Shown here piece after piece: positions 27,848-36,865 of a stretch of 64,000 nt of DNA. A program made the position numbers and the translations under genes. The stretch is from Azospirillum soli (GTDB lineage: Bacteria; Pseudomonadota; Alphaproteobacteria; Azospirillales; Azospirillaceae), in assembly GCF_017876165.1 (NCBI RefSeq), contig NZ_JAGINQ010000010.1, positions 124,001 to 188,000 on the forward strand, written 5' to 3'. Below the pieces are notes generated by a model. The model was not told the origin of the DNA. It saw only the letters and a program-made list of their open reading frames with translations, and ran no database searches. Every line of letters starts with the position of its first letter. The stretch's first letter is position 1.

Positions 27848-28417
27848 TCATCGGAAATCGGCCTGCGTCCCCACCTCCCTCAACAGGTCCAGCACCAGCC
27901 GCTCGCCGTCCGGCCAGGGGCCGAGGCCCGACGCCGTGTTGATGTGGCCAAGGGGGCCGGCGTCGATGAAGTCGGCTCCCCACCCGACCGCGAAGCCGCA
28001 GGCGCGGTTGATGGCGCAGTAAGGGTCGTTGTTGCCCGCGATGACCACGGTGTGGAAGGGCAGCGGGTCGTCGGGCACCGGGGCGAAACAATGCACCTCC
28101 GGCGGGGTATGCTTCGCCGATTCGACGTCGGACGGGGCGACCAGCAGGGCGGCGGCGACCTTGCCGACCGACGGGCTCGTGCGCGCCCAATGGGCGACCA
28201 GCACGCAGGACAGGCTGTGGGCGATCAGCACGACCGGGGCTCCCGAGTCGGCCACGGCGGCTTCCAGCGCGGCTTCCCAATCCTCCCGATTCGGGGCGTC
28301 CCAATCCGCCTGTTCGACGCGGCGGAAGGCCGGGTGGCGGCCCTGCAACCACGTCTGCCAATGCTCGGGCCCCGAATTGCCGAGCCCCGGCAGGATCAGA
28401 ACGCTCGCCTTCGCCAT
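27848..28417 (-). CDS. Alpha/beta hydrolase, RBBP9/YdeN family
   Basis: 189 residues starting MAKASVLILPGLGNSGPEHW, the hallmark of the RBBP9/YdeN serine hydrolases. The nucleophile elbow reads LIAHSLSCVLVAHW, Asp lies in GNNDPYCA, and the His lies in GHINTASGLGPWPDG, so the triad looks complete. No signal peptide. Substrate unknown. It is divergent from a soluble chemoreceptor gene with 92 bp between. Confidence 0.85.
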   Translation of the reverse strand: MAKASVLILPGLGNSGPEHWQTWLQGRHPAFRRVEQADWDAPNREDWEAALEAAVADSGAPVVLIAHSLSCVLVAHWARTSPSVGKVAAALLVAPSDVESAKHTPPEVHCFAPVPDDPLPFHTVVIAGNNDPYCAINRACGFAVGWGADFIDAGPLGHINTASGLGPWPDGERLVLDLLREVGTQADFR

Positions 28418-28509
28418 TTCTTCAACCTCGCGTTAATGTCATATCACTATGCTAGCCAAACGATAAGGCCGGACAACAGTGCCCCAAACCCTCGATAGGG
28501 AGGAACAGC

Positions 28510-29721
28510 TTGGAACTCAGCGCCCGCACCGCACAAGAGATCTGTGACAACATCGGCCGCGAGCTGGAGGTTGTCGTTTCCTTCATGGGGCCGGGGGGTT
28601 CGATCATCGCCTCCACCGCCCGCGAGCGGATCGGCAGCACCCACCCCATCGCCGCCGACATCATGGCCGGCCGCACCGACGAGCGCGCGGTGACCAGGGA
28701 GGAGGCGAAGGCCAACCCCGCCATGCGCGAGGGCTACAACGTCTCCATCGACGTGGACGGCAAGCGGGTCGCCTCGCTGGGCGTCGCGGCACCGGTCGAT
28801 CAGGCCCGCCGCTACGCCCGCATCGCCCGGCACTGGGCCATTTCGACCATCCGGGCCGAGGTGGCGGAGACGCAGCGCACCCAGCTGCTGCGCGAGCTGT
28901 CCGACCGGCTGGAGCGCGACGTCGGCGGGCTGATGAGCGAGGCGGCCGAGGCCGGGCGCAAGCTGGACGAGGCGGTCGGCGGGGCCAAGCGCGCCAGCGG
29001 CGACTGCCTGCGCCAGACCGGCGATGCGGCGGCGGCGGCGCGCGCCGTCGACGGGTCGGTCAGTGCCATCGTCGGCGTCATCGACCGGCTGTCCTCCACC
29101 GCCCAGCGCATCTCCGGCGACACCGCCAAGGCGCGCGAGATCAGCCAGGCGGCAGCCGTCGATTCCGACCGCGCCACCACGGTCATGACCTCCCTGCGCG
29201 CGGCAGCGGAGCAGATCGCCAGCGTGGTGAAGCTGATCAACGCCATCGCCAGCCAGACCAACCTGCTGGCGCTCAACGCGACCATCGAGGCGGCGCGCGC
29301 GGGCGAGGCCGGCCGGGGATTCGCGGTCGTGGCGAACGAGGTCAAGGCGCTGTCCCGCCAGACCGCCGACGCCACCAAGCAGATCGCCGATCAGGTCGCC
29401 AACCTGCAACGCGAGACGGCGGCGGTGGACGAGGCGCTGGGCCGCATCCATTCGACCATCGGGTCGATTCAGACCATCAACGACACGGTGGCCGCCGCCA
29501 TCGACGAGCAGGCGGGCCTGACCGCCGAGGTGTCGCGCAACATCGACCGTTCCCGCCAGGACGCGACGGAGGCCGAGCGCAGCATCGGCGACGCCGAACG
29601 GACGGTCGGCGGCGTGTCGCAGACGTTGGACACGCTGAGCACGCTGGCGCAGACCCTGACCACGCGCGTCAGCGGCCTGAACGCCCGCGTCGGCGACGTG
29701 CTGCGACAGATGCGAGGGTAA
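28510..29721 (+). CDS. Soluble chemoreceptor with sugar-diacid-recognition-like sensor
   Basis: 403 residues with no transmembrane segment. Residues about 1-128 resemble the Diacid_rec domain of CdaR-type regulators ([60 protein letters not shown]). The rest is a methyl-accepting signalling domain with the CheA-contact tip [20 protein letters not shown] and [20 protein letters not shown]. The TTG start at 28510 is favoured: GGGAGG lies 6 bases upstream, and the next ATG (28585) would delete the first strand of the sensor. It would sense a cytoplasmic metabolite and act on the chemotaxis kinase. No CheR-tether peptide at the end. Confidence 0.85.
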   Translation: MELSARTAQEICDNIGRELEVVVSFMGPGGSIIASTARERIGSTHPIAADIMAGRTDERAVTREEAKANPAMREGYNVSIDVDGKRVASLGVAAPVDQARRYARIARHWAISTIRAEVAETQRTQLLRELSDRLERDVGGLMSEAAEAGRKLDEAVGGAKRASGDCLRQTGDAAAAARAVDGSVSAIVGVIDRLSSTAQRISGDTAKAREISQAAAVDSDRATTVMTSLRAAAEQIASVVKLINAIASQTNLLALNATIEAARAGEAGRGFAVVANEVKALSRQTADATKQIADQVANLQRETAAVDEALGRIHSTIGSIQTINDTVAAAIDEQAGLTAEVSRNIDRSRQDATEAERSIGDAERTVGGVSQTLDTLSTLAQTLTTRVSGLNARVGDVLRQMRG

Positions 29722-29724
29722 GGC

Positions 29725-30504
29725 TCAGGGCTCCTCGGACACCCGCCATGCGCCCGACCCCGCCGGCCGGCGGGCGGGGGCGGTTCCGCCGGGAAGCGGG
29801 ACGATCAGGCGGCGCTTCGTCGGCTGCGCCTTGCGCGCCACGCCGGCGAAGATCTGCTTGGACGCCTCGATCATGGTGACGCCGGCGAAGGCCTTGAACC
29901 AGCGCTCGCCCACCTCCTCCCACGCGGGCGCGGTCTTCAGCAGGAAGCGGGAGCGTAGCGGCGGGATGAACAGGGCGTGGCCGGTGCGCTCCGGCACGAA
30001 CATGGTGTCGCGCAGAACCTGCTTCAGTTGCGAGGCCGAATAGGGAAAGCCATGGCCGAAGGGCGTCCAGTCGGCGCGCGCCCACAAGCCGCGCCGGTTC
30101 GGCACCACCGCCAGCACGCGCCCGCCGCCGGCCAGCACGCGCCAGATCTCGCGCATCATGGGGCGCAGTTGCTCCGTGCCCTCCAGCCCGTGGACGAGCA
30201 GCACGCGGTCCACCGACATGTCGGCCAGCGGCAGGTCGGCCTCGTCGCCCAGCGCCACCAGCCCCGGCCCCTCCGGCGGCCAGAAGGCGACGCCCTGGCT
30301 GGCCGGCATGATGGAGATGACACGCTCCGCCTCGCTCTGGAAGGGGCGCAGATAGGGTGTGGTGTAGCCGACCCCCAGCACGATCTGACCATGCACGTCC
30401 GGCCAGATCATGCGGATGCGCCGGCGGATCATCCGCCGCGCCGCCTGACCCAGGCTGGACTCATAGAACTCCCGAAGGTCTACAATATCGGTGTACATGG
30501 TCAT
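29725..30504 (-). CDS. Class I SAM-dependent methyltransferase (type 11)
   Basis: 259 residues. The SAM-binding strand reads QIVLGVGYTTPYLRPFQSEA and the later core LPLADMSVDRVLLVHGLEGT followed by IWRVLAGGGRVLAVVPN, a methyltransferase-11-like pattern. The substrate is unknown. It is divergent from gloB, a pairing I believe recurs in alphaproteobacteria, which hints at a detoxification or housekeeping role without proving it. ATG codons at 30504 and 30498 are both possible. The stop lies 3 bp from the end of the chemoreceptor gene. Confidence 0.8.
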   Translation of the reverse strand: MTMYTDIVDLREFYESSLGQAARRMIRRRIRMIWPDVHGQIVLGVGYTTPYLRPFQSEAERVISIMPASQGVAFWPPEGPGLVALGDEADLPLADMSVDRVLLVHGLEGTEQLRPMMREIWRVLAGGGRVLAVVPNRRGLWARADWTPFGHGFPYSASQLKQVLRDTMFVPERTGHALFIPPLRSRFLLKTAPAWEEVGERWFKAFAGVTMIEASKQIFAGVARKAQPTKRRLIVPLPGGTAPARRPAGSGAWRVSEEP

Positions 30505-30544
30505 CCGAAGTTACCACGTTTCTCTGCGGGAGGGGCCCTCGGCC

Positions 30545-31306
30545 ATGGAGATCCACCTCGTTCCGGCTTTCGCCGACAATTACATTTACCTGCTTCGCGA
30601 TCCGGCCAGTGGCGCCGTTGGTGTCGTGGACCCCGGAGACGCCAAATCGGTGGAGGCGGAGCTGTCGCGGCGCGGCTGGACGCTCACGCACATCTTCAAC
30701 ACCCACCACCACAACGACCACATCGGCGGCAACCACGACCTGAAGACGCGCACCGGCGCCGACGTGATCGGGGCGCGCGCCGACGTGGCCCGCATACCCG
30801 ATATGGAGACGTGCCTGGGCGAAGGCGAGACCATTTCGTTCGGATCGCAGACCGCGCGCGTTCTTTTCATCCCCGGCCACACCTCCGGCCACATCGCCTT
30901 CTGGTTTCCGGAGGCCAAGGCGGTCTTCTGCGGTGACACGCTGTTCGCGCTGGGCTGCGGCCGGCTGTTCGAGGGCACGCCCGCGCAGATGTGGGATTCG
31001 CTGAAGAAGCTGCGCGACCTGCCCGGCGACACGCGCGTCTATTGCGGGCACGAATACACCCTGTCCAACGCCCGGTTCGCGGTGACCATCGAGCCCGGCA
31101 ACGCCGAACTCCAGGCCCGCGCGAAGGAGATCAAGGCCACGCGGGATCGCGGCGAGCCGACGATTCCCACCACCATCGAGCTTGAGCGGCGCACCAACCC
31201 GTTCCTGCGCGCCGATGTGGCCGAGGTGCAGGCGTCCATCGGCATGGCCGGCGCCGATCCGGTGGAGGTCTTCGCCGAAATCCGCCGCCGCAAGGACAGT
31301 TTCTGA
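30545..31306 (+). CDS. gloB: Hydroxyacylglutathione hydrolase (glyoxalase II)
   Basis: Hydrolyses S-lactoylglutathione in methylglyoxal detoxification. 253 residues, metallo-beta-lactamase fold. The di-metal motif is THHHNDHIGGN, with further ligands in IPGHTSGHIAFW, FCGDTLFALGCGRLFEGT and VYCGHEYTLSNARFA; the C-terminal GloB domain ends IRRRKDSF. ATG 30545 is chosen because MEIHLVPAFADNYIYLL is the canonical start. A GST-like gene follows 37 bp later, consistent with a glutathione theme. Confidence 0.95.
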   Translation: MEIHLVPAFADNYIYLLRDPASGAVGVVDPGDAKSVEAELSRRGWTLTHIFNTHHHNDHIGGNHDLKTRTGADVIGARADVARIPDMETCLGEGETISFGSQTARVLFIPGHTSGHIAFWFPEAKAVFCGDTLFALGCGRLFEGTPAQMWDSLKKLRDLPGDTRVYCGHEYTLSNARFAVTIEPGNAELQARAKEIKATRDRGEPTIPTTIELERRTNPFLRADVAEVQASIGMAGADPVEVFAEIRRRKDSF

Positions 31307-31343
31307 TATAGGCTTGCCGCACCCCGCCGGGAGGAGACGAAGA

Positions 31344-31949
31344 ATGAAGCTGCGCTGGAGCCCGACCTCGCCCTACGTCCGCAAGGTCGTCATGGTGGCG
31401 ATCGAATGCGGGCTTGAGGACTCCATCGAAAGGCAGGAGACCAACGCCTGGTCGCCGGACACCGACCTGCCGCAGGACAACCCGCTGGGCAAGGTTCCGG
31501 CGCTGATCCTCAAAGAAGGCACGGCGCTCTACGACAGTCCGGTCATCGCCGAGTATCTGGACACGCTGCACGACGGCCGGCGCCTGTTCCCGCCGACCGG
31601 CCCGGCGCGCTGGACGGCGTTGCGCCTGCAAGCTCTCGCCGACGGCATCTGCGACGCGGCGATTCTGCGCCGGCTGGAAGCCAACCGCCCGGACGGCGAG
31701 AAGTCGCCGAGCTGGATGGAACGCCAGCGCCGCGCCGTCGCCCGCGCGCTCGACGTGCTGGAGGGCGAGGCCGCCGGGCTGGGCGATGAGCTGACCATCG
31801 GGACGCTATCCGTGCTGGTGGCGCTGGGCTATCTCGACTTCCGCTTCGGGCACGAGGACTGGCGGGAGGGCCGGCCGGCACTGACCCGGTGGTTCACCGC
31901 CATGGCCGACCGCGACAGCTTCCGCCGCACCGCGCCGCCGCCCGCGTGA
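31344..31949 (+). CDS. Glutathione S-transferase-like protein
   Basis: 201 residues. The N-terminal thioredoxin-like domain has MKLRWSPTSPYVRKVVMVAI and the glutathione-binding NPLGKVPALILKEGTALYDS; an all-helical C-terminal domain follows. The ATG is preceded by a strong GGAGGAGA site. It lies downstream of gloB and 4 bp before a cupin gene, so gloB-gst-cupin may be one unit. Substrate unknown. Confidence 0.9.
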   Translation: MKLRWSPTSPYVRKVVMVAIECGLEDSIERQETNAWSPDTDLPQDNPLGKVPALILKEGTALYDSPVIAEYLDTLHDGRRLFPPTGPARWTALRLQALADGICDAAILRRLEANRPDGEKSPSWMERQRRAVARALDVLEGEAAGLGDELTIGTLSVLVALGYLDFRFGHEDWREGRPALTRWFTAMADRDSFRRTAPPPA

Positions 31950-31953
31950 ATCG

Positions 31954-32376
31954 ATGACGCCGGAACGCATCATTGAATTGCTGGGGATGCAGCCGCACCC
32001 CGAGGGCGGTCACTATGTGGAGACCTACCGCCACGCCCTGGAGGGCGGCGGGCGCGGGGTGAAAACCGGCATCTACTTCCTGCTGCGCGCGGGCGAGCGC
32101 TCGCACTGGCATCGGGTGGACGCGGTGGAAATGTGGCACTGGCACGCCGGCGGCGCGCTGGAACTGTCCATTTCCGAGGACGGGCGGTCGGTGGACCGCC
32201 TGATCCTCGGCATGGATCTGGAGCACGGCCAACGCCCCCAGGGCGTCGTCCCGGCCCACGCCTGGCAGGCGGCGCGTCCGCTGGACGGCTGGGTGCTGGT
32301 CGGCTGCACCGTCTCGCCGGCCTTCGAGTTCGCCGGTTTCGAAATGGCCCCGGAGGGCTGGGAACCGGGGCTGTAA
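31954..32376 (+). CDS. Cupin, DUF985 family
   Basis: 140-residue single beta-barrel protein starting MTPERIIELLGMQPHPEGGH, with the cupin strand GERSHWHRVDAVEMWHWHAG and the ending PAFEFAGFEMAPEG. This is the cupin_5 (DUF985) family. Several conserved His residues suggest a metal site. Function unknown. It starts 4 bp after the GST stop, so translation is probably coupled. It is convergent with cueR. Confidence 0.88.
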   Translation: MTPERIIELLGMQPHPEGGHYVETYRHALEGGGRGVKTGIYFLLRAGERSHWHRVDAVEMWHWHAGGALELSISEDGRSVDRLILGMDLEHGQRPQGVVPAHAWQAARPLDGWVLVGCTVSPAFEFAGFEMAPEGWEPGL

Positions 32377-32401
32377 GCCGCTTTCAGGAGCAGGCCGCGT
32401 T

Positions 32402-32818
32402 TCAGGAACAGCAGGAGCCGGCCGCCTCGTCCTCATGCGCCAGATCGTTCAGGATGGGGCAATCGGGGCGGTCGTCGCCGTGGCAGGCGTGGGCGAGGTG
32501 CTTCAGCGTGTCGCTCATGGTGCGCAACTCGGCGATCTTGGCTTCCAGTTCGGCGACATGCTCCAGCGCCACCCGCTTGACCTCGGCGCTGGAGCGGCTG
32601 CGGTCCTGCCATAGGCCGACGAGGGTCTGGATGCGCTCGATGCTGAAGCCCAGCGTGCGCGCCCGCTTGATGAAGCGCAGGACGTTCACGTCGTTCGGCG
32701 TGTAGACCCGGTAGCCGGAGGCGGTGCGGCCCGCCTCCGGAATCAGACCGATGGACTCGTAGTAGCGGATCAGCTTGGCGTTGACGCCGGACGCCTTGGC
32801 GGCTTCACCGATGTTCAT
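32402..32818 (-). CDS. cueR: Cu(I)-responsive MerR-family activator
   Basis: 138 residues beginning [20 protein letters not shown], a MerR winged-helix start. The coiled-coil dimer helix follows ([20 protein letters not shown]). The metal loop is CHGDDRPDC, with the two cysteines spaced as in E. coli CueR, plus a terminal SCCS. It activates copper-export promoters with long spacers by untwisting DNA when Cu(I) binds. ATG 32818 is preferred by homology; ATG 32827 is an alternative. The start overlaps the 3' end of copA by 14 bp, so the two are probably cotranscribed under CueR control. Confidence 0.95.
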   Translation of the reverse strand: MNIGEAAKASGVNAKLIRYYESIGLIPEAGRTASGYRVYTPNDVNVLRFIKRARTLGFSIERIQTLVGLWQDRSRSSAEVKRVALEHVAELEAKIAELRTMSDTLKHLAHACHGDDRPDCPILNDLAHEDEAAGSCCS

Positions 32819-35249
32819 GGTTTCCATCCACGGGCTTCCATCCACGGAGAGTGAGTGCGTTGGTGACGACGCTGACGGAGCTGAGCGCCATGGCCGCGCC
32901 GGCCAGGACCGGGCTGAGATAGCCGAACGCCGCCAGCGGGATGCCGACCACGTTGTAGGCGAAGGCCCAGAACAGCCCCTGCTTGATCTTGGCGTAGGTC
33001 CGCCGCGACACGTCGATGGAGCCGGCGACCAGACGCGGGTCGCCGCGCATCAGCGTGACGCCGGCCGTGTGCATCGCCACGTCGGTGCCGGTCGCCATGG
33101 CGATGCCGACGTCGGCCGCCGCCAGCGCGGGGGCGTCGTTGATGCCGTCGCCGACCATGCCGACCACCTTGCCCTCCCCCTTCAGGGTCGCCACGACATC
33201 GGCCTTGTCGCCGGGCAGAACCTCGGCGAAGACGCGGTCAATGCCCAGCTCGCGGGCGACGGCGTGGGCAGCACCCTTGCTGTCGCCGGTGACCATGACC
33301 GTTTCCACGCCCTGCTCCTTCAGCGAGCGGATGGCGGCGCGGGCGCTGTCCTTCACCGTGTCGCCGAAGGCCACGAGGCCGAGCGGGCGGAGGGTCGGAG
33401 CGGTTTCGGCGAGCCATGAGACGGTGTGACCGGACGCCTCCAGATCGGCGGCGCGGGCGTCCAGCGCCGGGTCGGCGATGCCGGTCTCCTGCATCAGGCG
33501 CTTGCTGCCGAGCAGGATGGAGCGGCCGTCCACCGTGCCCGACACGCCCCGGCCGGCGAGCGCCTTGAACTCCGCGAACGCGGCGGGGGCGACGCCCTGT
33601 TCCTCCGCGCGGGTGCGGACGGCGTGGGCCAGGGGGTGTTCGCTGCCGGACTGGAGGGTCGCGGCGAGGCGCAGGAGGTCCGCCTCGGTGATGCCCCCGG
33701 CGGAGACGAGGTTGGTGACGCGGGGCTTGCCCTCCGTCAGGGTGCCGGTCTTGTCGAAGGCGACGGCGGTGATGGCGTGGGCATGCTCCAGCGCCTCGGC
33801 GTCCTTGATGAGGATGCCGTGCCGCGCGGCGACCCCCGTGCCGACCATGATGGAGGTCGGGGTGGCGAGGCCCAGCGCACAGGGGCAGGCGATGACCAGG
33901 ACCGACACCGCCGTGACGATGGCGGCCTCCACGTCGCCGGTGGTCGCCCACCAAGCGGCGAAGGTCACGGCGGCGATTACCAGGACGACCGGCACGAAGA
34001 CCGCGCTGACCTTGTCCACGAGACGCTGGATCGGCGCCTTGGACGCCTGGGCGCCCTCCACCATGCGGACGATCTTCGCCAGCATGGTTTCGGAACCGAC
34101 GGCGAGGGTCTCGATGACCAGAAGGCCGTCCACGTTGATGGACCCGCCGGTGACGCGGGAATCCGGCGCCTTCTCCACGGGCAGGCTCTCGCCGGTCAGC
34201 ATGGATTCGTCCACGCTGCCCGCCCCCTCGACCACGCGACCATCCACGGGGATGCGCTCGCCGGGGCGGACGACGACGGTGTCACCGACGCGAACCTGCT
34301 CCACCGGGATTTCGGCCTCCGTGCCGCCGCGGCGGACGCGGGCGGTGTCGGGGCGCAGGTCCATCAAAGCGCGGATGGCTGCCGCCGTCTGGCCCTTGGC
34401 GCGGGCCTCCAGCCACTTGCCCAGCAGCACGAAGGCGGTCAGCACCGCCGAGGCTTCGAAATAGAGGTGCGGCGTGTGACCGGGATGCGCGGTCAGCATC
34501 ATGTAGACGCTGAGGCCCCAGGCCGCCGAGGTGCCGAGCGCCACCAGCAGGTCCATGTTGCCGGACCCGGCGCGCAGCGCCTTCCAGCCGGCGCGGTAGA
34601 AGCGCCAGCCCAGCCAGAACTGGACGGGGGTGGCGAGCAGGAACTGCGCCCAGGGGGGCAGCATCAGGGGCACGCCCATCAGATCCCCGACCATGCCCAC
34701 GACCAGCGGGGCCGATAAGGCGGCGGCAATCAGGACATGGTTCAGTTCGCGCCGGCTGCGGTCGGCCGCCGCGTCCGTGGCGGGGGCGGCGTCGGTGACG
34801 ACGGGGGCGGCGGTGAAGCCGGTCATTTCGATGGCTTCGGCCAGCCGGCTCGCATCCACCGCGCCGGTGTAGGCGACGACGTGCGCGCGTTCGGTGGCGA
34901 GGTTTACGGCGGCGCTTTCCACGCCCGGCACGCGCAGCAACGCCTTTTCGACGCGCGCGACGCAGGAGGCGCAGGTCATGCCGCCCACGGTCAGATCGAA
35001 TTCCTGCTTCTGCGGCTCGTAGCCCGCCATCTCGATGGCTTCGGCCACGGATTTGGCGTCGGGCCGGTCCGCGAAGGTGACGTGCGCGCGTTCGGTGGCA
35101 AGGTTGACCGAGACGCCGGTGACGCCGGGCACGCGCGACAGCGCCTTTTCCACCCGGCCCACGCAGGACGCGCAGGTCATCCCCGAAACGCCGATGTCGA
35201 GCGTCGCGGCGTCTGTGTTTTGGCCGGTTTGGACAGCTGCGGTGGACAT
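32805..35249 (-). CDS. copA: Cu(I)-exporting P1B-type ATPase
   Basis: 814-residue inner-membrane copper pump. Two N-terminal heavy-metal-associated domains each carry GMTCASC (about residues 23-29 and 90-96). Eight membrane helices are expected, with the ion-path motif [13 protein letters not shown], phosphorylation site [13 protein letters not shown]-type loop [13 protein letters not shown] motif region SEHPLAHAV and hinge [14 protein letters not shown] 35249 follows AAGGA. A MerR-type promoter with a 19-bp spacer lies directly upstream. cueR overlaps its end. Confidence 0.97.
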   Translation of the reverse strand: MSTAAVQTGQNTDAATLDIGVSGMTCASCVGRVEKALSRVPGVTGVSVNLATERAHVTFADRPDAKSVAEAIEMAGYEPQKQEFDLTVGGMTCASCVARVEKALLRVPGVESAAVNLATERAHVVAYTGAVDASRLAEAIEMTGFTAAPVVTDAAPATDAAADRSRRELNHVLIAAALSAPLVVGMVGDLMGVPLMLPPWAQFLLATPVQFWLGWRFYRAGWKALRAGSGNMDLLVALGTSAAWGLSVYMMLTAHPGHTPHLYFEASAVLTAFVLLGKWLEARAKGQTAAAIRALMDLRPDTARVRRGGTEAEIPVEQVRVGDTVVVRPGERIPVDGRVVEGAGSVDESMLTGESLPVEKAPDSRVTGGSINVDGLLVIETLAVGSETMLAKIVRMVEGAQASKAPIQRLVDKVSAVFVPVVLVIAAVTFAAWWATTGDVEAAIVTAVSVLVIACPCALGLATPTSIMVGTGVAARHGILIKDAEALEHAHAITAVAFDKTGTLTEGKPRVTNLVSAGGITEADLLRLAATLQSGSEHPLAHAVRTRAEEQGVAPAAFAEFKALAGRGVSGTVDGRSILLGSKRLMQETGIADPALDARAADLEASGHTVSWLAETAPTLRPLGLVAFGDTVKDSARAAIRSLKEQGVETVMVTGDSKGAAHAVARELGIDRVFAEVLPGDKADVVATLKGEGKVVGMVGDGINDAPALAAADVGIAMATGTDVAMHTAGVTLMRGDPRLVAGSIDVSRRTYAKIKQGLFWAFAYNVVGIPLAAFGYLSPVLAGAAMALSSVSVVTNALTLRGWKPVDGNHEHR

Positions 35250-35283
35250 GGTGGTCCTTCCCAATAATCTTGCGCTGCACCCC

Positions 35284-35314
35284 CATATGAGGCTTCCAGC
35301 GATTGGAAGGTCAA
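35284..35314 (-). promoter_or_regulatory. CueR-dependent promoter of copA
   Basis: On the minus strand, TTGACC (35314-35309) and CATATG (35289-35284) are separated by 19 bp. Inside the spacer lies the dyad CTTCC-N7-GGAAG (35293-35309). The overlong spacer and the CCTTCC...GGAAG dyad are the signature of CueR/MerR-activated copper promoters. It lies 35 bp before the copA start. Confidence 0.88.
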
Positions 35315-35354
35315 GGGGCTGAATTCAGCAGGCTGAATCCGAGGGGCTGAATTC
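35314..35354. repeat. Direct repeat AGGGGCTGAATTC upstream of copA/fbaA
   Basis: Two exact 13-bp copies at 35314-35326 and 35342-35354, with a shorter AGGCTGAATCC between them. They lie between the copA promoter and the fbaA promoter region. Their spacing (28 bp) is close to three helical turns; the role is unknown. Confidence 0.6.
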
Positions 35355-35447
35355 GGGTCTCCCAGGGACACATGACGGAAGTGGGATGGAAACTTGCCAC
35401 GTTCCTCCGTAGCTCTTAGGGCACGAACCAGAGGAGGACCCGTCCTT

Positions 35448-36527
35448 ATGCCCACCGAGACAAAACTGCAGCCCGGCGTCGTGACCGGAGAGGACTACCG
35501 CCGGCTGGTCGCCGCCTGCCAGGAGGGTGGGTACGCCCTGCCCGCCGTCAACGTGGTCGGCACCAACAGCGTCAACGCCGTGCTGGAGGCGGCCGCCAAG
35601 AACCGGTCGGACGTGATCGTCCAGCTGTCCAACGGCGGCGCCCGCTTCTTCGCCGGGGAAGGTATGAAGGACGCGCTCCAGGCCCGCATCCTGGGCGCCG
35701 TGTCCGCCGCCCAGCACGTCCATCTGCTGGCCAAGGAATACGGTGTCTGCGTCGTGCTGCACACCGACCACGCCAACAAGGGCCTGATCCCTTGGGTCGA
35801 AGGCATGATCGCCCACGGCGAGGAGTTCTTCCGCCGCACCGGCAAGCCGCTGTTCAGCTCCCACATGCTGGATTTGTCGGAGGAGCCGCTGGAGGAGAAC
35901 CTCGCGGAATGCGCCCGCATCCTGAAACGCCTCGCCCCGCTGGGCATGGCGCTGGAGATCGAGCTGGGCGTTACCGGCGGCGAGGAGGATGGCATCGGGT
36001 CCGAGGACCTGGAGGCCGCCGACAACGCCCGCCTCTACACCCAGCCGGAAGACGTGCTGCACGCCTATGAGCTGCTGTCACCCATCGGCACCTTCTCGGT
36101 CGCGGCGTCCTTCGGCAACGTGCACGGGGTCTACGCGCCGGGCAACGTGAAGCTGCGGCCGGAGATTCTGGGCGCCTCGCAGGAGCTGGTGGCGCAGCGC
36201 CACGGCGGCGGGAAGAAGCCGCTGGCGCTGGTATTCCACGGCGGTTCCGGCTCCGAGAAGGAGAAGATTGCGCAGGCCGTGGGCTTCGGCGTGTTCAAGA
36301 TGAACATCGACACCGACACCCAGTTCGCCTTCGCCGAGAGCATCGGGCGCTTCGTCCTGGAAAACGAGGCGGCCTTCCGCCACCAGATCCATCCGGAAAC
36401 CGGAAAGCCGCTGAAGAAGCTGTACGACCCGCGCAAGTGGCTGCGCGAGGGCGAGGCCGGCATCGTCCGCCGCCTGGACGAAGCCTTCGCCGACCTGGGA
36501 TCGGCCGGCCGGACGCTGGCCGGCTGA
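35448..36527 (+). CDS. fbaA: Fructose-bisphosphate aldolase, class II
   Basis: Zinc-dependent aldolase of glycolysis/gluconeogenesis, 359 residues, same size as E. coli FbaA. Zinc and catalytic features: VVLHTDHANKGL, LEIELGVTGGEEDGI, FGNVHGVYAPGNVKLRPEIL and LALVFHGGSGSEKEKI, with NIDTDTQFAF near the C-terminus. ATG 35448 follows GAGGAGGA. It is divergent from copA and followed by 338 bp of unusual AT-rich DNA. Confidence 0.96.
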   Translation: MPTETKLQPGVVTGEDYRRLVAACQEGGYALPAVNVVGTNSVNAVLEAAAKNRSDVIVQLSNGGARFFAGEGMKDALQARILGAVSAAQHVHLLAKEYGVCVVLHTDHANKGLIPWVEGMIAHGEEFFRRTGKPLFSSHMLDLSEEPLEENLAECARILKRLAPLGMALEIELGVTGGEEDGIGSEDLEAADNARLYTQPEDVLHAYELLSPIGTFSVAASFGNVHGVYAPGNVKLRPEILGASQELVAQRHGGGKKPLALVFHGGSGSEKEKIAQAVGFGVFKMNIDTDTQFAFAESIGRFVLENEAAFRHQIHPETGKPLKKLYDPRKWLREGEAGIVRRLDEAFADLGSAGRTLAG

Positions 36528-36865
36528 GCGACGGCCACCCCTCTTCCGCCCGTTGGCGGGAGAGGGGGCTGCGCAAAAGACGTAGAGAGCAAAGAAAGCA
36601 AAAAAGGGTCGAGGCTCTGGAAATTTTCCTATTTTCCTTTGGGCTCCGCACGCAACCAACGCATGCAAACACCTGAAATCATGGTATAACGAAGAAACTG
36701 CGCACGAGATAATGCGCGCGTCATGTGTAGTTTCTAAAAACTACGAACAAGCAAAAGATTAAAAGGGATCTCGCGAAGCTGCAAAATGCAGTGAAAAAGC
36801 ATTGTCTGACCATTCAATACCATATTACCCTTGGTTTTCTAAGCGCTCGAGTCTAGCGTGGCGCC
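36528..36865. other. AT-rich intergenic region between fbaA and a hybrid kinase gene
   Basis: 338 bp with no convincing gene. The first 40 bp hold a palindrome (36538-36567). From about 36575 on, the base composition turns clearly AT-rich and poly-purine (AAAGAAAGCAAAAAAGG, AAGCAAAAGATTAAAAGG), unlike anything else in the window. A short inverted match TAGTTTCTAAAAACTA lies at about 36729-36744. It must contain the kinase promoter; TTGTCT at 36802 with a TATTAC 15 bp later is a weak candidate. Confidence 0.6.
36538..36567. repeat. Hairpin repeat of CCCTCTCCCGCC type, copy 1
   Basis: CCCCTCTTCCGCC pairs with GGCGGGAGAGGGG around a 4-base loop, 13 bp with one G-T wobble. The same core appears at 53152-53179. 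No T-run follows here, so it behaves as a dispersed palindrome, not a terminator, though it lies just after fbaA. Confidence 0.7.

Noticed and set aside
36802..36828. Sigma-70 promoter for the membrane kinase
   Set aside because: TTGTCT and TATTAC are only 15 bp apart and the boxes are weak; kept only as a mention.
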